Made by a program: the position numbers and the translations under genes. From Mixophyes australis (lineage: Eukaryota > Chordata > Amphibia > Anura > Limnodynastidae), in the NCBI GenBank assembly GCA_036250195.1, contig JAVHZZ010000005.1, positions 184,522,448-184,586,447 on the forward strand: 64,000 bases of DNA. The letters run 5' to 3'. Positions 11,923-24,977 of the stretch are shown piece after piece. Within the stretch, counting starts at the first letter, position 1, and the number at the start of each line of letters is the position of its first letter. The notes beneath the pieces are model-generated. The model was given only the letters and a program-made list of their open reading frames with translations. It was not told the DNA's origin and made no database searches.

Positions 11923-14600
11923 CTATAAAAAATGTAAACAGGAAAGCGCTATTCAGTAATTAATGCAAGCTGAGAGCTCCATCCAGATCTATCCAGCTGT
12001 AAAATTATTAAAGAGGAGAGCCACACACATCAAAGAGAATTCAAAAAGCGTTTTTGTCATAGGTCCCAACATTACTTGTGACAATCACTCAATTTTTATC
12101 ATGCTTTATATCTCAAACTTCTAACATTGCTTCATTTGCCCTTCCATTTAGTAAGAGTTTAAAAAAACTTGCATTTACTTTCAAGATCCAGTGGTTTTCT
12201 TAGACATCAGGAAACAATTAATGCAGGTATATGGGCATAATGCATATGAGTGCAAAAAGCTTATTCATAGTCTGAAATGGTTGTGTGTTGTTTTGTTTTT
12301 TTCCCTTTATTTATGTCTTCGTCATCAATCAGGTTATACAGGTCTGTTTTGTGTTTGTGATTTACCAATGCAAATTTAGTACAGTAACAAAATAGAGGAA
12401 TAAGTAATAACTACTTCCCCATTATTATGAGGTTGTACACTATATTACATACATTATGAAAATATATTCATAGGCATTATATTGATACACAGTAAAACAG
12501 AAGCATCTGTTGAATAGCACCATAGCCCCGTGGCGGCTGCTATTAAGCCATTAACAGTATCAGATTTCATTTAAACCAGACATATATTTTTTTTCTAAAA
12601 CCAGCAGAAGAAAGGCTAAAAGCATTATACACAAATTAGCCACAATGTATATTTTTCATTAAACTAAGGTCTTTTTGGCTAGCTAGGTTAATGAAACTAT
12701 ACACATAATAAGCCTACCAATGGCATTAGTAAATCCTGAAAAATTATATAATGATGTCAAATAAAACAATTAAAAATGCATGGATTGATAAACATACACC
12801 ATAATATTATGGTGTGTTTTATGAGACATTTTACAAAAAAATAAACAATAATTAAAACAGTAGTTATTTCATGTGGAATAATACAAAAATAGACCTAGTT
12901 CATAAAATAAAACGGTGATGTCTAAAGGCTAGTATTTAAAAATATAGGTCTAAGGGCATGGCCTGAATACCATCTTGTGCAGTCACACTTTCACAGAGCT
13001 CTGTACATCAGGAATTTAATTACCTGTTTTGCAGTTGGTTCACCTGCCTGGACGGGGTGCTAACGTTATCTTTGACCCCTCCACAACTCCTGGGTCTCCT
13101 AGGTCTCACCTGCAGGACACAAGGCAGACCCTAATGATACATGGAGACTGTGGCCTACTGAATGTTCTGCCACCAAACCCCAGCAGTGTCCGGGTGTCCG
13201 CTCCTGCCAAAATGCTAGCCACTGCACCCACACTTACCTCTGACCACCTGGGAGGTAACCTCACTGGAGGACAAATTGCCTGATCTCTGGCATGGAGCTA
13301 TTGCATTTCCACCTGGCATCTGTGGCTGGCGCGATACTGGATGCAGTTGCCTTATTGTCTAATGGGCTGTTCTCCCTGCCCTCTCCAATTCCCTGGATGT
13401 GGTGTCTGTTTTTGTAGTTGGCTTTGAGGCCTATTTCTGGTCTGGATCCCTGTAACGTATTACTCCCGCAGCGGACAGAGATGCTCTGCCGGCATCTAGT
13501 CTTCTCTAGTGCTTTGTTAGTCATTAAAACGACAATCTAAATGCCGATGCAACATATCCCTACATGATAACACCGAAGCTCTTATTGGCGACACAGTGTT
13601 AATACCGACTGCTTGACATGGAGACTTCAAACATATCTGACTGATGAAGATCCCAGCACACTACAATAATGTCACATTATAGGGCCATGCTATCATTTGT
13701 GCTGTTAAGGTAGTCATTTAAGGAGGCGCCGGCTTTACAATGTACAAGGCTTTCTCCCTCACTGGATCCTTATGTCAAGATCTTCAATCAATATACATTT
13801 GCCATGTAACAAAAAGGAAATACCGAAGAGGATCTTGTGCATTAATTTTGTAAAAAATATTTGTTTTTTCTTTAATAAAACATTTTAAAAACCAATAAAA
13901 AAACACTCAACTTTAAAACATCAATAATACACATCACAGTATTACTTACTACAGTATTACACCTCCTACTATTTGAAGCAGACTTGAGCTAATGTATTAT
14001 AGATATTAGCAGGGGGTTTCTTCTATTTGCTCAACACTAGCTGCTGGCATACCACAATTATCATGCCTATTTGGATTTATTTGAGGGGAGTCTCTTTTCC
14101 CTATCAGTTATTTTTGAGCTATCTTCTTCACCCATGCTACTCCCATATTACAATATATAATTATGGCAATGAATGCATCCAGCCAGTTTTAATTACACAT
14201 TGTTTTTATTATAGATATCCAATATATCTCACTGTTTTAGTGAACCATTAAAAGTTATATTTTAATTTGTTGATTCCACATGTATTACATATGATGTCCC
14301 AATGAGTTCTAGTGTACCTAATTATCCTTTTCGTTCCTTTTTTTTTTTTTGTTTATATATATCTCTATTTCTTCAAGAGTCCTCAAACGTCTGTATCCCC
14401 CCAAAAATGTTTGCTTTGTTCTGGTTTGCAAGAATTCACCATCTTAAAATGGTTAGATAGAGAATAAGTTTCCAACCCCTTCTTTATATTATAGACATGT
14501 TCTCTTAGCATAAATCTTTAACACAATAACTTTTTTCAATCTCACCTTTGGCCAAACACCTCCTACTTCATGTTCCCAGATAAGCTCATATGTCATTTAT
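11923..14600 (-). other. Intronic sequence, upper part unexplained
   Basis: AT-rich to about 12950. From 12960 to 13830 GC content rises and short ORFs appear on both strands with Pro-rich translation. This could be the 5' region of the L1/Tx1-type LINE that follows on the plus strand, but no ORF1 motif (RRM, zinc knuckle) was seen. No gene is called. Confidence 0.4.
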
Positions 14601-17600
14601 CTGCACCACATGTCTCCAAGCCCCTATGATTAAGTTTCTCTCCATGAATATCAGGGGGTCTTAATTTCCCTAACAAGCACCGCTTAGCCTTATCCTCTCT
14701 CCACCAATATAGGGCAGATGTAGTGGTGGTGCAGTAGACTCATTTTTGGCTGAAGCTCCCCCTCTCTTCCAAGACAGCCATTTCCCTACCTGCTATATGG
14801 CCAATAGTCCCCCTAAGCATTACAGAGTAACTATCTTGATGAATTCCAAGATTTCTTTTAACCTCAAAACTAAAATAGAAGATAAAAAAAATTTTTTTTA
14901 TCCTGGTTGGTTCTCTTGAGGATACTCAGGTCACTATATTTTCCTTACATGCCCCAAATTCTAAACAGTTTCCCTTCCTTAGGAGCACTTTCCGAGAAAT
15001 TGAGAAGTATAAAGAAGGTTTCTTAATCATCCTGGGTCTTTTAATATTGTCTCAGATCCCAAAATGTAAAGATCCTCCACATCGCAATCTGAGCTTGGAC
15101 ATTGTGGGACCTTCAACGGCGTTTGTGAAACTCTTAGTGGAATATGGGTTATATGATGTATGGAGGGTCAGCATTACAGAGGAAAGGGACCATACATACT
15201 AGTCCTCCATCCATAATTCTTATTCCCATATTGACAGCATTCTTTCAGATAACTGGTCATTGCAAAACATTTGTGCGGCCCATATCCTCTCGATTTCATG
15301 GTCTGGCCAAGCTCCAATATTGTGGACTTGGAAACATTCTCGCCCGCTTACTCCCCCCGGTCCGTGACGCTTGTCTCCACATTTGTTCATACTACTAGAG
15401 GGTAAAACCACCATTAAAGAGACCCCTGACTTATTTATTCTTATTAATAGACCAGAGGATATTTCGGTATTCACCTATTGGCTGCTATCCAGGGTGTAGC
15501 AATCCACACTGGTTCGCGGATTAAGTGGGCAAATCTCCATCTCAAAAAGGATCTAAAGACTAAATTTATTTCTTGAGACGCCCTCAATAAGACCAATCAA
15601 TCTTCAGCTTTCAAATCTGAAATAGGCTGCTTGAAGAGCCAATTAGAGCTGCTGATGACGTGTACTCAACAGGCTCTCAAAAGACATTGCCAGAAATTTT
15701 ATCTGTTTACAACAGGGCTGGCAGGCCAATGGCTTGGAAGTTAAGAGGCCAAATAGCCCAAGCTCGGATTAAACACATTTTAATGATAAGGACGGGAAGG
15801 CCTTTAATCCACGCAATCTCATAATTTTATTCGCAGCTTATTATTTCTCTCTATATAATCTCAAATACTATCAATCCACCTTTCAACCATGGAAGTGTGA
15901 CATAGAGGGCTTCCTGAGTGATTTACACCTGCTGGCCTTGGACTCGATCAACTCTAAATGCCCCATGGACTCAATCAGAGATTCTGGCTGTTATAAAAGA
16001 CCTCCCTAAAAATAAAGCGCCCAGTCTCAACAGTTATACCAATAACTTCTACACTGCATTCCAAATGGAATTGGTTCCGATTCTCGAGCGCTTGTACAAA
16101 ACTGGTACGAAGAGGGGAGCTTGCGGCCTGAGATGCTGGAGTCACGTATTGTCACTATACCCAAGCCTAGTAAAGATCCTACCTTGGGCAAGAATTACTG
16201 GCCTATTTCCCTGCTTAACTCGGACTTAAAGATTTAAGCTAAAATTATCGCAAACAGGCTTAATCCTATCATTCATAAACTCATTCACCTAGACTAGGAC
16301 GGCTTCGTTTTAGGGTGCCAATCATCCAACAATACAAGACATGTGATCAAAATTATCTATCAAAATAATAAAGATTTTTTGGACTTGTTGGAGCCCTTAT
16401 TAGATGCCAAAAAAGGAGTTTGATAGACTCCATTTGTAATACATGAGACACGTCATGGCTCGTTTTGTTTTTTGGTATGATATCTTGAATGCTATTTTAG
16501 CTTGATATGTTGGCCCTTTCCCATGGGTGTTTAGCAATGGCTTTTTTTCCAACAAGTTTTTTAAGTCAAATGGCACTAGGAAGGGATGCCCCCTTTCTAC
16601 TCTCACTTTCCTTCTTGCTATTGAACCATTGGTGGAAAAGATCCGTCTCTCCTGTCAGGATTTTACACTACTCACAAATGATGCTTATTTTGCTATTTTA
16701 TATCACTAACCCAGAGATCTCATTGCCTTCCTTACATGCAACATTGGAAAGTTCTAGCAGAGTGTCTTTCTACAAATTAACAAAATATAACTTAGTCCGG
16801 CGCTGAAATGACTGCTCAGACTCGGTACCAACGCTGGGGATCTGCACCCCAAATATAGATAAATATAACAACCAAGGTATGCGGTGGTATACCGAGTCTG
16901 CCACAAAAACACTCATGCACAAAGTATATAATAAAATTTTTATATACTTTGTGCATGAGTGTTTTTGTGGCAGACTCGGTATACCACCGCATACCTTGGT
17001 TGTTATATTTTTCTACAAATTAAACAATTAAAAATCTCGATTAATATATTTACAAGACTCGTGGCTTGCCTTCAATCGTGACTCACTCCTCAAATGGACA
17101 CCATGATTGATGCTAATTATGGTCCTCTGCTGTTACGACCTTCCTATCTAACCAAGTCATTGATGTCTTATGAGATCTTTCGGTTGGGTAGAATCGCTGC
17201 TTTTAAAATTACAGTACTCCTTAACATTATGCATTTATTCCATACATTGCTTTTTTCCCTTCCCTAAATTATGTACCCTCGTGTGTTCTTATGTCTGGAA
17301 AGGTAAACCTCAGCGTATAGCCTATTCTTATATGAGCTGTGAGAAAATACTAGGTGGCCTTGCCCTCCCGGATTTGGACAAATACCAGGAGGTGTTTCTT
17401 TTGTTGCAAATGAGAGATTGGGCCCTCCCCCACACAAATCATAAACAGTGGGAAGTATCATAATTCCCCATGACAGACCTGATTTGGGTTCCTAGGGCAT
17501 GGCACCCCTCTGCCTCCAGTTTACCTCGACTCACTAGAGGCTCGTTGGTGGTTTGGGATGAAGCCATTGCTGCCAATACATAAATATCTGTTCCCATATC

Positions 17601-18590
17601 AAACATCTCCTTGCTCACAATAGCCTCTATAGTTGCTCATAGTTCCTCCATTCTTAAACACCTTTATAATGCTGAGGACCTTATGTCTTTCATATATTCA
17701 GACCCAATGCCACCTGGCCTGAGTCTTCTATAAATTTCTCAAAATTAGACATTGGATCTCATCTCTCAATGTCTTCCACTACACCAACCTCCCCTTGGTT
17801 GTTGTTCAAACTGACAATGAGAGCTAATAAAGCAGGCATCACGTTTTGGTATAGGTTTCTCTTGACTATTGACAAGCCCTTGAAATCTCACTCTCAACTC
17901 CATTGGGAACGAGATTTGGTCCATGTCTTTACCACAGCTCAATGGGAGTTCTTCACATATGCTCACTATGTGTCCCACTATTTCAATCACACAGAGATAA
18001 TGTTTAAATTAATACATAGTCTTTATTTGACAATAGGTAAAATGCACAAAATGTGTTCATCTATCTCCAAGTACTGTTGACGTAAATGTGGTGATATTGG
18101 AAGCATTATCCATATTTTCTGGAGTTGTCAGATGGCTCAATTACTATAGACTGCTGTTTTTGCTCTGGCTAGAGGCACCCAGCAAGCAGTCACTGTATCC
18201 CCAGAATGGGCGCTTCTGCATTATTTCCCTCTTCAATTTCCATGATTGGACAAATTTTCATTGCCACTCATGCCTCCATAGCCCAGGCAATTTAGCTACG
18301 AAATGGAGACACTGGGTATTAATCTACTGCTGAATCATTTCCTCTTATGAAGTGGTTTGGCTGGCAAGACTTTGTCTCTTATAAAGTAACATTATACCCT
18401 TACCAATCCTCCTTAGCACCCTACATTTGAGCCCTCTTCTATGGTATACCTTTAGTTTCATTTCACCATTTTCAATGTCCTGTCATTTTATTATGTGATT
18501 GTTCGATGTAGGAGAAGTTGCCTTTTTTGTAACATGCGTTTTATTGGGTTTTTTCCCCCAATGGTATGCTATTACAGATAGGTGTCTCAC
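14600..18590 (+). pseudogene. Decayed L1/Tx1-clade LINE, ORF2 remnants
   Basis: Translated pieces in shifting frames follow the order of a non-LTR ORF2: endonuclease-like part around 14650-15400, then reverse transcriptase parts such as KNKAPSLNSYTNNFY (about 16015), FGFR-like position at 16280, the RT core GTRKGCPLSTLTFLLAIEP (about 16575-16630), and a C-terminal part YVWKGKPQRIAYSYMSCEK with GGLALPDLDKY (17300-17390), a hallmark of L1/Tx1-type ORF2 thumb/C-terminal region. Many frameshifts and stops make it inactive. A 229-base hairpin insertion splits it at 16781-17009. ORF1 is not recognised. The 3' end is near 18590. Confidence 0.8.
16781..17009. mobile_element. Hairpin insertion with 14-bp TSD inside the LINE
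   Basis: Flanked by TTTCTACAAATTAA at 16767-16780 and 17010-17023, so it is an insertion into the LINE coding sequence. It holds two perfect 70-base inverted arms (16861-16930 and 16941-17010, the last base lying in the duplication) with a 10-base loop ATAAAATTTT, plus an 80-base leader that includes GACTCGGTACC, a diverged echo of the arm word GACTCGGTATACC. The long TSD points to target-primed retrotransposition rather than a cut-and-paste transposase; Penelope-like elements or 5'-inverted retroposons are possible. Confidence 0.85.
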
Positions 18591-18618
18591 CTTTTGATTA
18601 AACATATATTATTATATA

Positions 18619-19823
18619 TATAGTATTTGGCCACACCTGTTAATTATTGAGTTGAGGTGTTTCAATCAGACCCGTTGCCAGAGGTGCATAAAATAAAGCA
18701 CCTACCCATGCAGTAATTTGTGATACAAAATAGGTCGCTCTGAAGAGCTCAGTGACTTTAAGAGTGGTATTGTGATAGGATGCCACCTTTGCAATAAGAC
18801 GGTTCGTAAAATTTCATCCCTGCTGGATATTCCACGGTCAATTGTAAGTGATATAATTAGAAAGTGGTAGCGTTTAGGAAAAACAGCAACTCAGCCATGA
18901 AGCAGAATGCCACGTAAAATCACAGAACAGGGTCTACGACTGGTAAGGCACATGGTGCGTAAAAGTCACCACCGCTCTGGTGATTTCATAGATGAAGAGT
19001 TCCGAACATCCTCTGGCATTAACTGTGCAGTGGGAACTTAATGGAATGTGTTTCCATGGCTGAGCAGCTGCATGCAAGCCTCACATCACTAGACCAATGC
19101 TAAGTGTCAGATGGAGTGGTGTAAAGCACACCAACACTGGACTGTGGAGAAGTGGAAACGTGTTCTGTGGAGTGACAAATCACGCTTCTCTGTTTGGCAG
19201 TAAGATGAATGAGTATGGGTGTGGCGGATGTCGGGAGAACTTTACCTGCCTGACTGCATTATGCCAACTGTGAAGTTTGGTAGAGGATTGATAATGGTAT
19301 GGAGCTGTTTGTCAGGGTTTGGGCTAGGCCCCTAATCTCCAGTGAAGGGCAATATTAACGCTTCAGCATACCAAGTTATTTTGGACAATGCAATGCTTCC
19401 AACTTTGTGACAACAGTTTGGGGTAGGCCCTTTTCTCTTCCAACATGACTGTGCCAGAGTGCATAAAGCAAGGACTACACAGACATGGTTCAATGATTTT
19501 GGTGTGGAAGAACTTGACTGGCCCACACAAAGCACTGACCTCAACCCCATGGAACACCTTTGGGATGAACTGAGATGGAGATTGCGAGCCAGGCCTTCTC
19601 GTCTTACATCAGTGCCTGACCTCCTAAATGCTCTATAGAATGAATCGGCACAAATTTCAACAGAAACATTCCAACATATTGTGAAAAGCCTTCCAAGAAG
19701 AGTGCAAGCTGTTATTGTTGCAAAAGGGAAACCAACTCCATATTAAAGTAGTATATATGTATTTGAATACAATGTCATTACAGTCCCTGTTGGTGTAATG
19801 GTCAATCATCTAAATACTTTTGT
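18619..19823 (+). pseudogene. Dead Tc1/mariner transposon
   Basis: Left end TATAGTATTTGGCCACACC; right end reads in reverse as AAAGTATTTAGATGATTGACC, an imperfect terminal inverted repeat. Between them a transposase can be followed with stops and indels: an N-terminal helix-turn-helix part (SGIVIGCHLCNKTVRKISSL, about 18760), DIIRKW, RHMVRKSHHRSGDF (about 18945), the catalytic-region WSDKSRFSVW (about 19170), [13 protein letters not shown] (about 19250) and the DD34E-type C-terminal block DLNPMEHLWDELRWRL (about 19540). Premature stops occur after RKW, after SVWQ and after NAL. It ends in KGKPTPY just before the 3' terminus. The complete order of motifs makes the family certain and the copy inactive. 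Confidence 0.92.
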
Positions 19824-20092
19824 CGTAATAGTGTATATAAATACAGTGTCGGACTGGGGCATGAAGGGCCCACCGAGTGACTGCAACGCTAAGGGCCCAC
19901 CAGAGGGGGTTTGGCCAGCCATCATAGAGGTGAGACCAGACACTAGAGGGGGAGTGGTCAGCCCACGAAGGAAAGCTAGCACCATAGTGTAGTATATAAA
20001 GAATGCAGTGTGTATATAAAGAGTAAACATTCTTTTCCTGCCCCTTAGATTGGGCAGAACAGTCACCAAAAATCGAGATTGTCCCAGTAGAC

Positions 20093-20235
20093 CAGGCTTG
20101 ACTAACCTGTGGCCCTCCAGGTGTTGTGAAACTACAAGAGCCAGCATGCTTTGCCAATATATAGCAGCTTATTGCTGGAAAAGTATGCTGGGATTTGTAG
20201 TTTCACAACACCTGGAGTGCCACAGGTTAGCCAAG
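20093..20235. mobile_element. MITE nested in copy A, proven by an empty site in copy B
   Basis: Inverted arms CTTGACTAACCTGTGGC and GCCACAGGTTAGCCAAG extend through CCAGGTGTTGTGAAACTAC. It is flanked by CAGTAGAC and CACTAGAC (7/8). The related element copy B reads straight through the site as GTCCCACTAGAATCACAAC (49646-49664) with no insert, so the 143 bases arrived after the two copies diverged. hAT-like by TSD length. Confidence 0.9.
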
Positions 20236-20859
20236 CACTAGACTCAGAACATTTGACAGACTGTCCTACCTGTTCTTGTCACTTTTACCGCCTGTGGCTG
20301 CTGGTTTCTTTAGTTGCGGCTTGTCTAGATCCTGGAATGGTGAGGGCCCTATTTGGAAAAAATAATTGGTACATTTAAAAAATTCCAACCAGCCCCGGCG
20401 TTAAATCAATAGAACCCACAGTTAATACTTAGGCCTTCCTTCAGCCCCAATATTAAAGTAATAGTATTGCCATTTAATAAACCTAATTCCCTCCCTCCAG
20501 ACAGCCCCTGCAATAAATTAATCGCATTTACGCATAATAAATATACCTATTTCCCGCAACCATCACTGCCATCAAATAATTCATATTCACATTTAATAAA
20601 TAGACCTCATGCTCCTCAAACTCAGCCCCACATTCAATTAATAGCCCCCAAACCACCCCATCTTAAATTAATAGTCCCCACCATAAAATTAAATTGCCCC
20701 ACCTTCACCCTACAAACAAAATAGCCATTAGTTAGATACCACCTACCACACACACATTACATTGCCACAAGCCCGCTGTGCCATCACACAAACATTACTG
20801 TGCCCCTTAATCACCATGCTGTCCCTCCTTATAATCACACTGCACCCTCCATGCTGCTT

Positions 20860-21180
20860 TTGCTCCCCCCTTCTCCTGGCCCCCCTTTATCACCCTGTGC
20901 CATACTGCTTTGGCCCCCCTTCAAACTCTGCCATACTGATTTGGGCCCCCTTCACACTCTGCCATGTTGCATTGTCCCCTCTTCACACTCTGCAATGCTG
21001 ATTTGGCCTCCTTCACACTCTGCCATGCTGCTTTGGCCCCCCTTCACACTCTGCCATGCTGATTTGGCCCACCTTCACACTCTGCCATGCTGCTTTAGCA
21101 CTCCTTCACTCTCTGCCATGCTGCCTTTACTCCCCCTTCACTCTGCCATGCTCCCCCCTTGCTTCCATTCCTTCACTTAC
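20860..21180. repeat. About 30-bp minisatellite in copy A
   Basis: Roughly ten imperfect units of the type CTTCACACTCTGCCATGCTG followed by CTTTGGCCCC. The overlapping ORFs with repeated SAMLLWPPFTLCHADL translation are by-products. Confidence 0.9.
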
Positions 21181-21459
21181 CATTTCTATCGGCTTCTTTC
21201 TTCTCTTCTTCTCTTCTCTCTTCTGTCTTCTGTCTTCTTGGCGACTCCTATCTGCACCGCTGAACGTCGGGCGTGATCACGTCATGCCCGACATTCAGTG
21301 CGAACGGAGCAGAGAGGAGTCAGGGAGCGACGTGGTCACATGAGTATTTTTTATTTACTTTTCCGCTCCTCCCACCAACAAAGAGGGGAATGATCAGGGT
21401 CGGGGACTACCAGGGGATAGCCCGGTCCGCTGGCGGGCCCTTCTGACCCTGTATATATA

Positions 21460-22810
21460 TAAAGAGATCTTTGATGCGGGAGTGCACAGTATAAATCATG
21501 CACAGTAGAAAGGATTAAGTCTGTTATGTCCAACTGCGATGTATCTCAGGCAGAACATGAGCGGGCTGGCTGAGGACGTGTTCACACCCCTTACGCAGTA
21601 TGTAGAGTAGGAAGTGGTTGCAGATACATCCCTAGCATGGATGTCTGTTGTGGCTGCTTTCCTCCTGGTGCAAGATCTGTGCTGTTGCGGCTGATCATGG
21701 GCACAAATCTTGCAATTGCTTTAAAATGAAAGAGTAAATAATAATTAAAAAACAGAAAACTGGATTCCCCCTGAAAAAAGCCAGACCAGCCCTGGGACTG
21801 CTGCCTAGGCTGGTATTAACAAAATCAAGAGGACAAAAAGTTAGGGGTTCCCCAGAAATTGCCAGCCATGGCTGGTCGTACTATAGACTACAGCAGGGAA
21901 ACCTGCAGGGTGGGTCCCTCTGCCATAGTGGTAACCATTCCGGTGCTAAATAGAACTCAGGCTATTCCCACAGCCCTGGAATGGTGGTTGATGGTTAATA
22001 TTGTAAAATAATCTATTAAAATAATAATTTTGCCTCCGGTGCACTACATATGACAACATGACCAAGCTGCCATTAACTGGTTTAAAATGCTAAAATGCCA
22101 GTTTCACCTTCTTTAATTTTTCACCTAGGTCTGGGCTGGCACTGCTGGCATCTTGGTGTAATAATTCTGGTCTTCTCAAAGAGCTCCTGTCACGAATGAG
22201 CTCTAGCAGTTATGCAGTTATAGTTATAAACGGGGACATTCCCAACACCTGACCACAGAGCATGGGAAAATCCAGTACCCTCCAATCCATGCATTAATTT
22301 AATTACCTTTGCACTCCTGTCAGTTTCTTTTATTCTCTCTTCTCAGTTTCTTCTTCAGCTTCTTTTTTGCCAGGATTGTCATTGGGTCAAGTCCGCAGGG
22401 ATCAGTGCACATTCTGGGGATTTCCCCAATACCTCTATGGAAGTCCAGTCAAACCCTGCTTTCATGAATGCCATTTAGAAATTATGTCAAACGGTAGTGT
22501 CTATGGATATTGTCAGTGATGTCAGGCCACAAAAAAAGTTTTTGAGGTCTGTATTTTGTAGATGTTTTACCAATTGGATATCATTACATTTAATCAGGGT
22601 ATATAATTGTTGAAAGGTTTGCTTTCATTTCAGGCAAAATTATATATCAGTTAAATCTTACATTTTTTCATCTGTGCTACTCTTGTAAATGTATATTTTA
22701 GCAACACAGTCACTTCTCATTTTATTATTATTTACAATGTTATAATTTGGATTTTTTTTTTGCTTTGATCTGTTCTTTAAATCTGTCATTTTCACATATT
22801 TCTTCCATAA
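21460..22810. other. Intronic stretch without recognised features
   Basis: Mixed composition. 21540-22440 is less AT-rich and may be old retroelement sequence, but no motif or boundary could be supported. Confidence 0.4.
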
Positions 22811-22814
22811 GCAA

Positions 22815-23060
22815 TAATGGATAATCTTAATTTATCTAGCGCGCACACATTATGCAGCTCTTTACAGGGAATGTTTAAAATCATTCACATTAATACTTGC
22901 CCCAGTGGAGCTTACAGTCTACCACACAAACCAAACACACAGACACACGGAGGAATGCCACACAAACATGTAGAGAGCATACAAACGCCACACAGGTGGA
23001 GCTCTGGTTAGGTTTGAATTCATGACCAAATGTCATGAGACAGAAATTCTAACCACTGTA
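22815..23060. repeat. Retroposon 3' tail related to that at 6.95 kb
   Basis: Contains ATTTATCTAGCGCGCACACATTATGCAGCTCTTTACA and CAGTGGAGCTTACAGTCTA, the same arrangement (AGCGC, CTTTACA, GAGCTTA) as the LINE tails at 6945 and 43204. Coding absent. Confidence 0.5.
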
Positions 23061-24379
23061 CAACTGTTCATCTTCTACTTATAGAGATGAGTTAAATTTC
23101 ACATAGTTTAAGTTTTGCGAAAGAAAAGGCAATTTTGCAAAGGTTCAAAGTTATGTTGACACAATCTTTGAGTTCCAATTTTACCTTGCATTTCTGCACA
23201 GCAAATTCGAAACGTGCAAAGTTTTGCGGCCGAATTTGGAACGTGGTATATATTTTGCAGAACAGTCAAATACTACAAAGTTTCTGTTCTAGTTTCCTGT
23301 TAAAATACCATGTATGTGTGGCATTTATTAAAATCATTTCCATTCACAGACGGATGCTGACATACAGAAAATAACCTCTTAGGAAGTAGCGGTCTCATCA
23401 TCTTTCAAATATGAATACCTCAGGTCATGTTAATCAATTTCTGATATATGTAGTTTGCAGAAAGCACTTCTAGGAAAGGAAATGTGGGCATGACTAATAG
23501 TGACAAGCATATGAATCCCATTCTCCATACATTTTAGAATTGGTCCATTTTTGAAGACTTTGCCTTCTGAAGTATTAAAGAGGCCTTAAATAAAAAATAA
23601 AATCAAGCTTTTTTTTTTCTTCCTTCAAGCATAAAAATTTAATCACATTAATTTTGAGAGAATACTATATTTTAAACTCCGAGATGAAATAGCTGTACAC
23701 CTATTGACTGCATGATAAGTGTTCCTAAAACTGCGGGAAAGGGCACTAAATTTTTCACAGCATTTGCACATCATTTATAATATTATAAAAGTGTGCTGCC
23801 CTTTTTATAATGCATAATAGATCACAGGCTTGATTTACATAGAGTACCTGAAATAAATGTAACATATGAAGACTTCTCAGCTTATTCTGAGTATCCATCA
23901 AATATTAAATATTGTTTCTGTCTTCAACAATCCATAATGAAAATTAGGATCTCCCAGCTCCAGGCCTTTATACATGGGCTTCTCTAAGTACCTGAGTAAC
24001 CAGGAGCTGGAGCCTACAACCAAGCTAAAAGATTTAAAAAGCCTAACAAATACAACATTTACTCATGATATGGAAAGGAGAATATTATATAAGAAAGCTG
24101 CTGTTTTTTCTAATGATGCAGCCACAAAAAAATGCCAGGGGAAAACCTATTTGCTAACACAGAAGTATCAAACAGCAGTAGCTGGATAAATTTAGAGGTG
24201 ATTGAAAACTCTTTTACCCGCCACATCTAATCACCTCACCCATTCACTAATAAACTGGAAATGCATGGAAACCCCACAAAGTATAAAAAAAATATACTTC
24301 AAGTATAAAGCTTCCAAAGTACATATCCCATTAAATGCAATTTTTAGACATTTGTTAAGAAAACCTGCTTGATTTTGCA
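23060..24379. other. AT-rich intronic stretch
   Basis: No gene or bounded element recognised. Words such as CAAAGTTTTGCGGC near 23220 suggest an old repeat. Confidence 0.4.
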
Positions 24380-24639
24380 CTTAAAATTAGGGATGAGCGG
24401 ACTCGGATTCTCGCAATCCGAGCCCACCCGAACAGTGCGGATCCGAGGCCGATCCGAGCACTGTTCGGGAACTTCCGGGCGGCAAACGGAGCCAAACCGA
24501 GGCTATGACATCCAAGTCTCGCGTCGGATCTCGCGAGACTCGGATGTCATAAATACTCACCTTGTGAGCGCCATCTTCATTCTGGCTGTGATCACTCGTG
24601 AGGGAGGTTGTAGTTAGGGAGCTCCTGATCAGTTTAGTT

Positions 24640-24830
24640 GTTCTTTGTGCTTTGTCCAGTGCTCTGTCCTGCTGAGTCAAGTGGTGCTTTGTCCAGTGCT
24701 CTGTCCTGCTGAGTCCAGTGGTGCTTTTATCCTGTGCTCTGTCCTGCTGAATCCAGTGGTGCTGTGTCCTGTGCTCTGTCCTGCTGAGTCCAGTGGTGCT
24801 GCCTGTGTCCTGTGCTCTGTTCTGCTAAGG
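24640..24830. repeat. Short tandem repeat CTGTCCTGCTGAGTCCAGTGGTGCT
   Basis: About five units of 35-40 bases in the left shoulder of the non-autonomous hAT element, separate from the 59-base array. Confidence 0.9.
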
Positions 24831-24977
24831 GCATAGTTATTTTAAATGTATTCAAAAGTTATAAAAAATTAAAAAAATAATTATAAAAAACTTATACAAA
24901 AAAATTTTTAAGAAAATATAAACATTTTTTACAAAAATTATAAAAAAATAAATGAAAAAAACATAAAAAAATGAGTT

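Larger units (their letters stand above)
19844..21451 (+). mobile_element. CAGGGC-family non-autonomous hAT-like element, copy A
   Basis: Begins CAGTGTCGGACTGGGGC and ends GGCCCTTCTGACCCTG, flanked by TATAAATA (19836-19843) and TATATATA (21452-21459), a 7/8 match of 8-base TSDs. The interior aligns along its length with copy B (49287-50869): CCCCTTAGATTGGGCAGAACAG, CATTTGACAGAC, TTTCTTTAGTTG, the CCTTC...AGCCCC stretch, and CGTCATGCCCGACATTCAGTG near the end. No transposase. A 143-base MITE is nested at 20093-20235 and a CTCTGCCATGCTG minisatellite lies at about 20860-21180. It abuts the dead Tc1 element. Confidence 0.85.
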
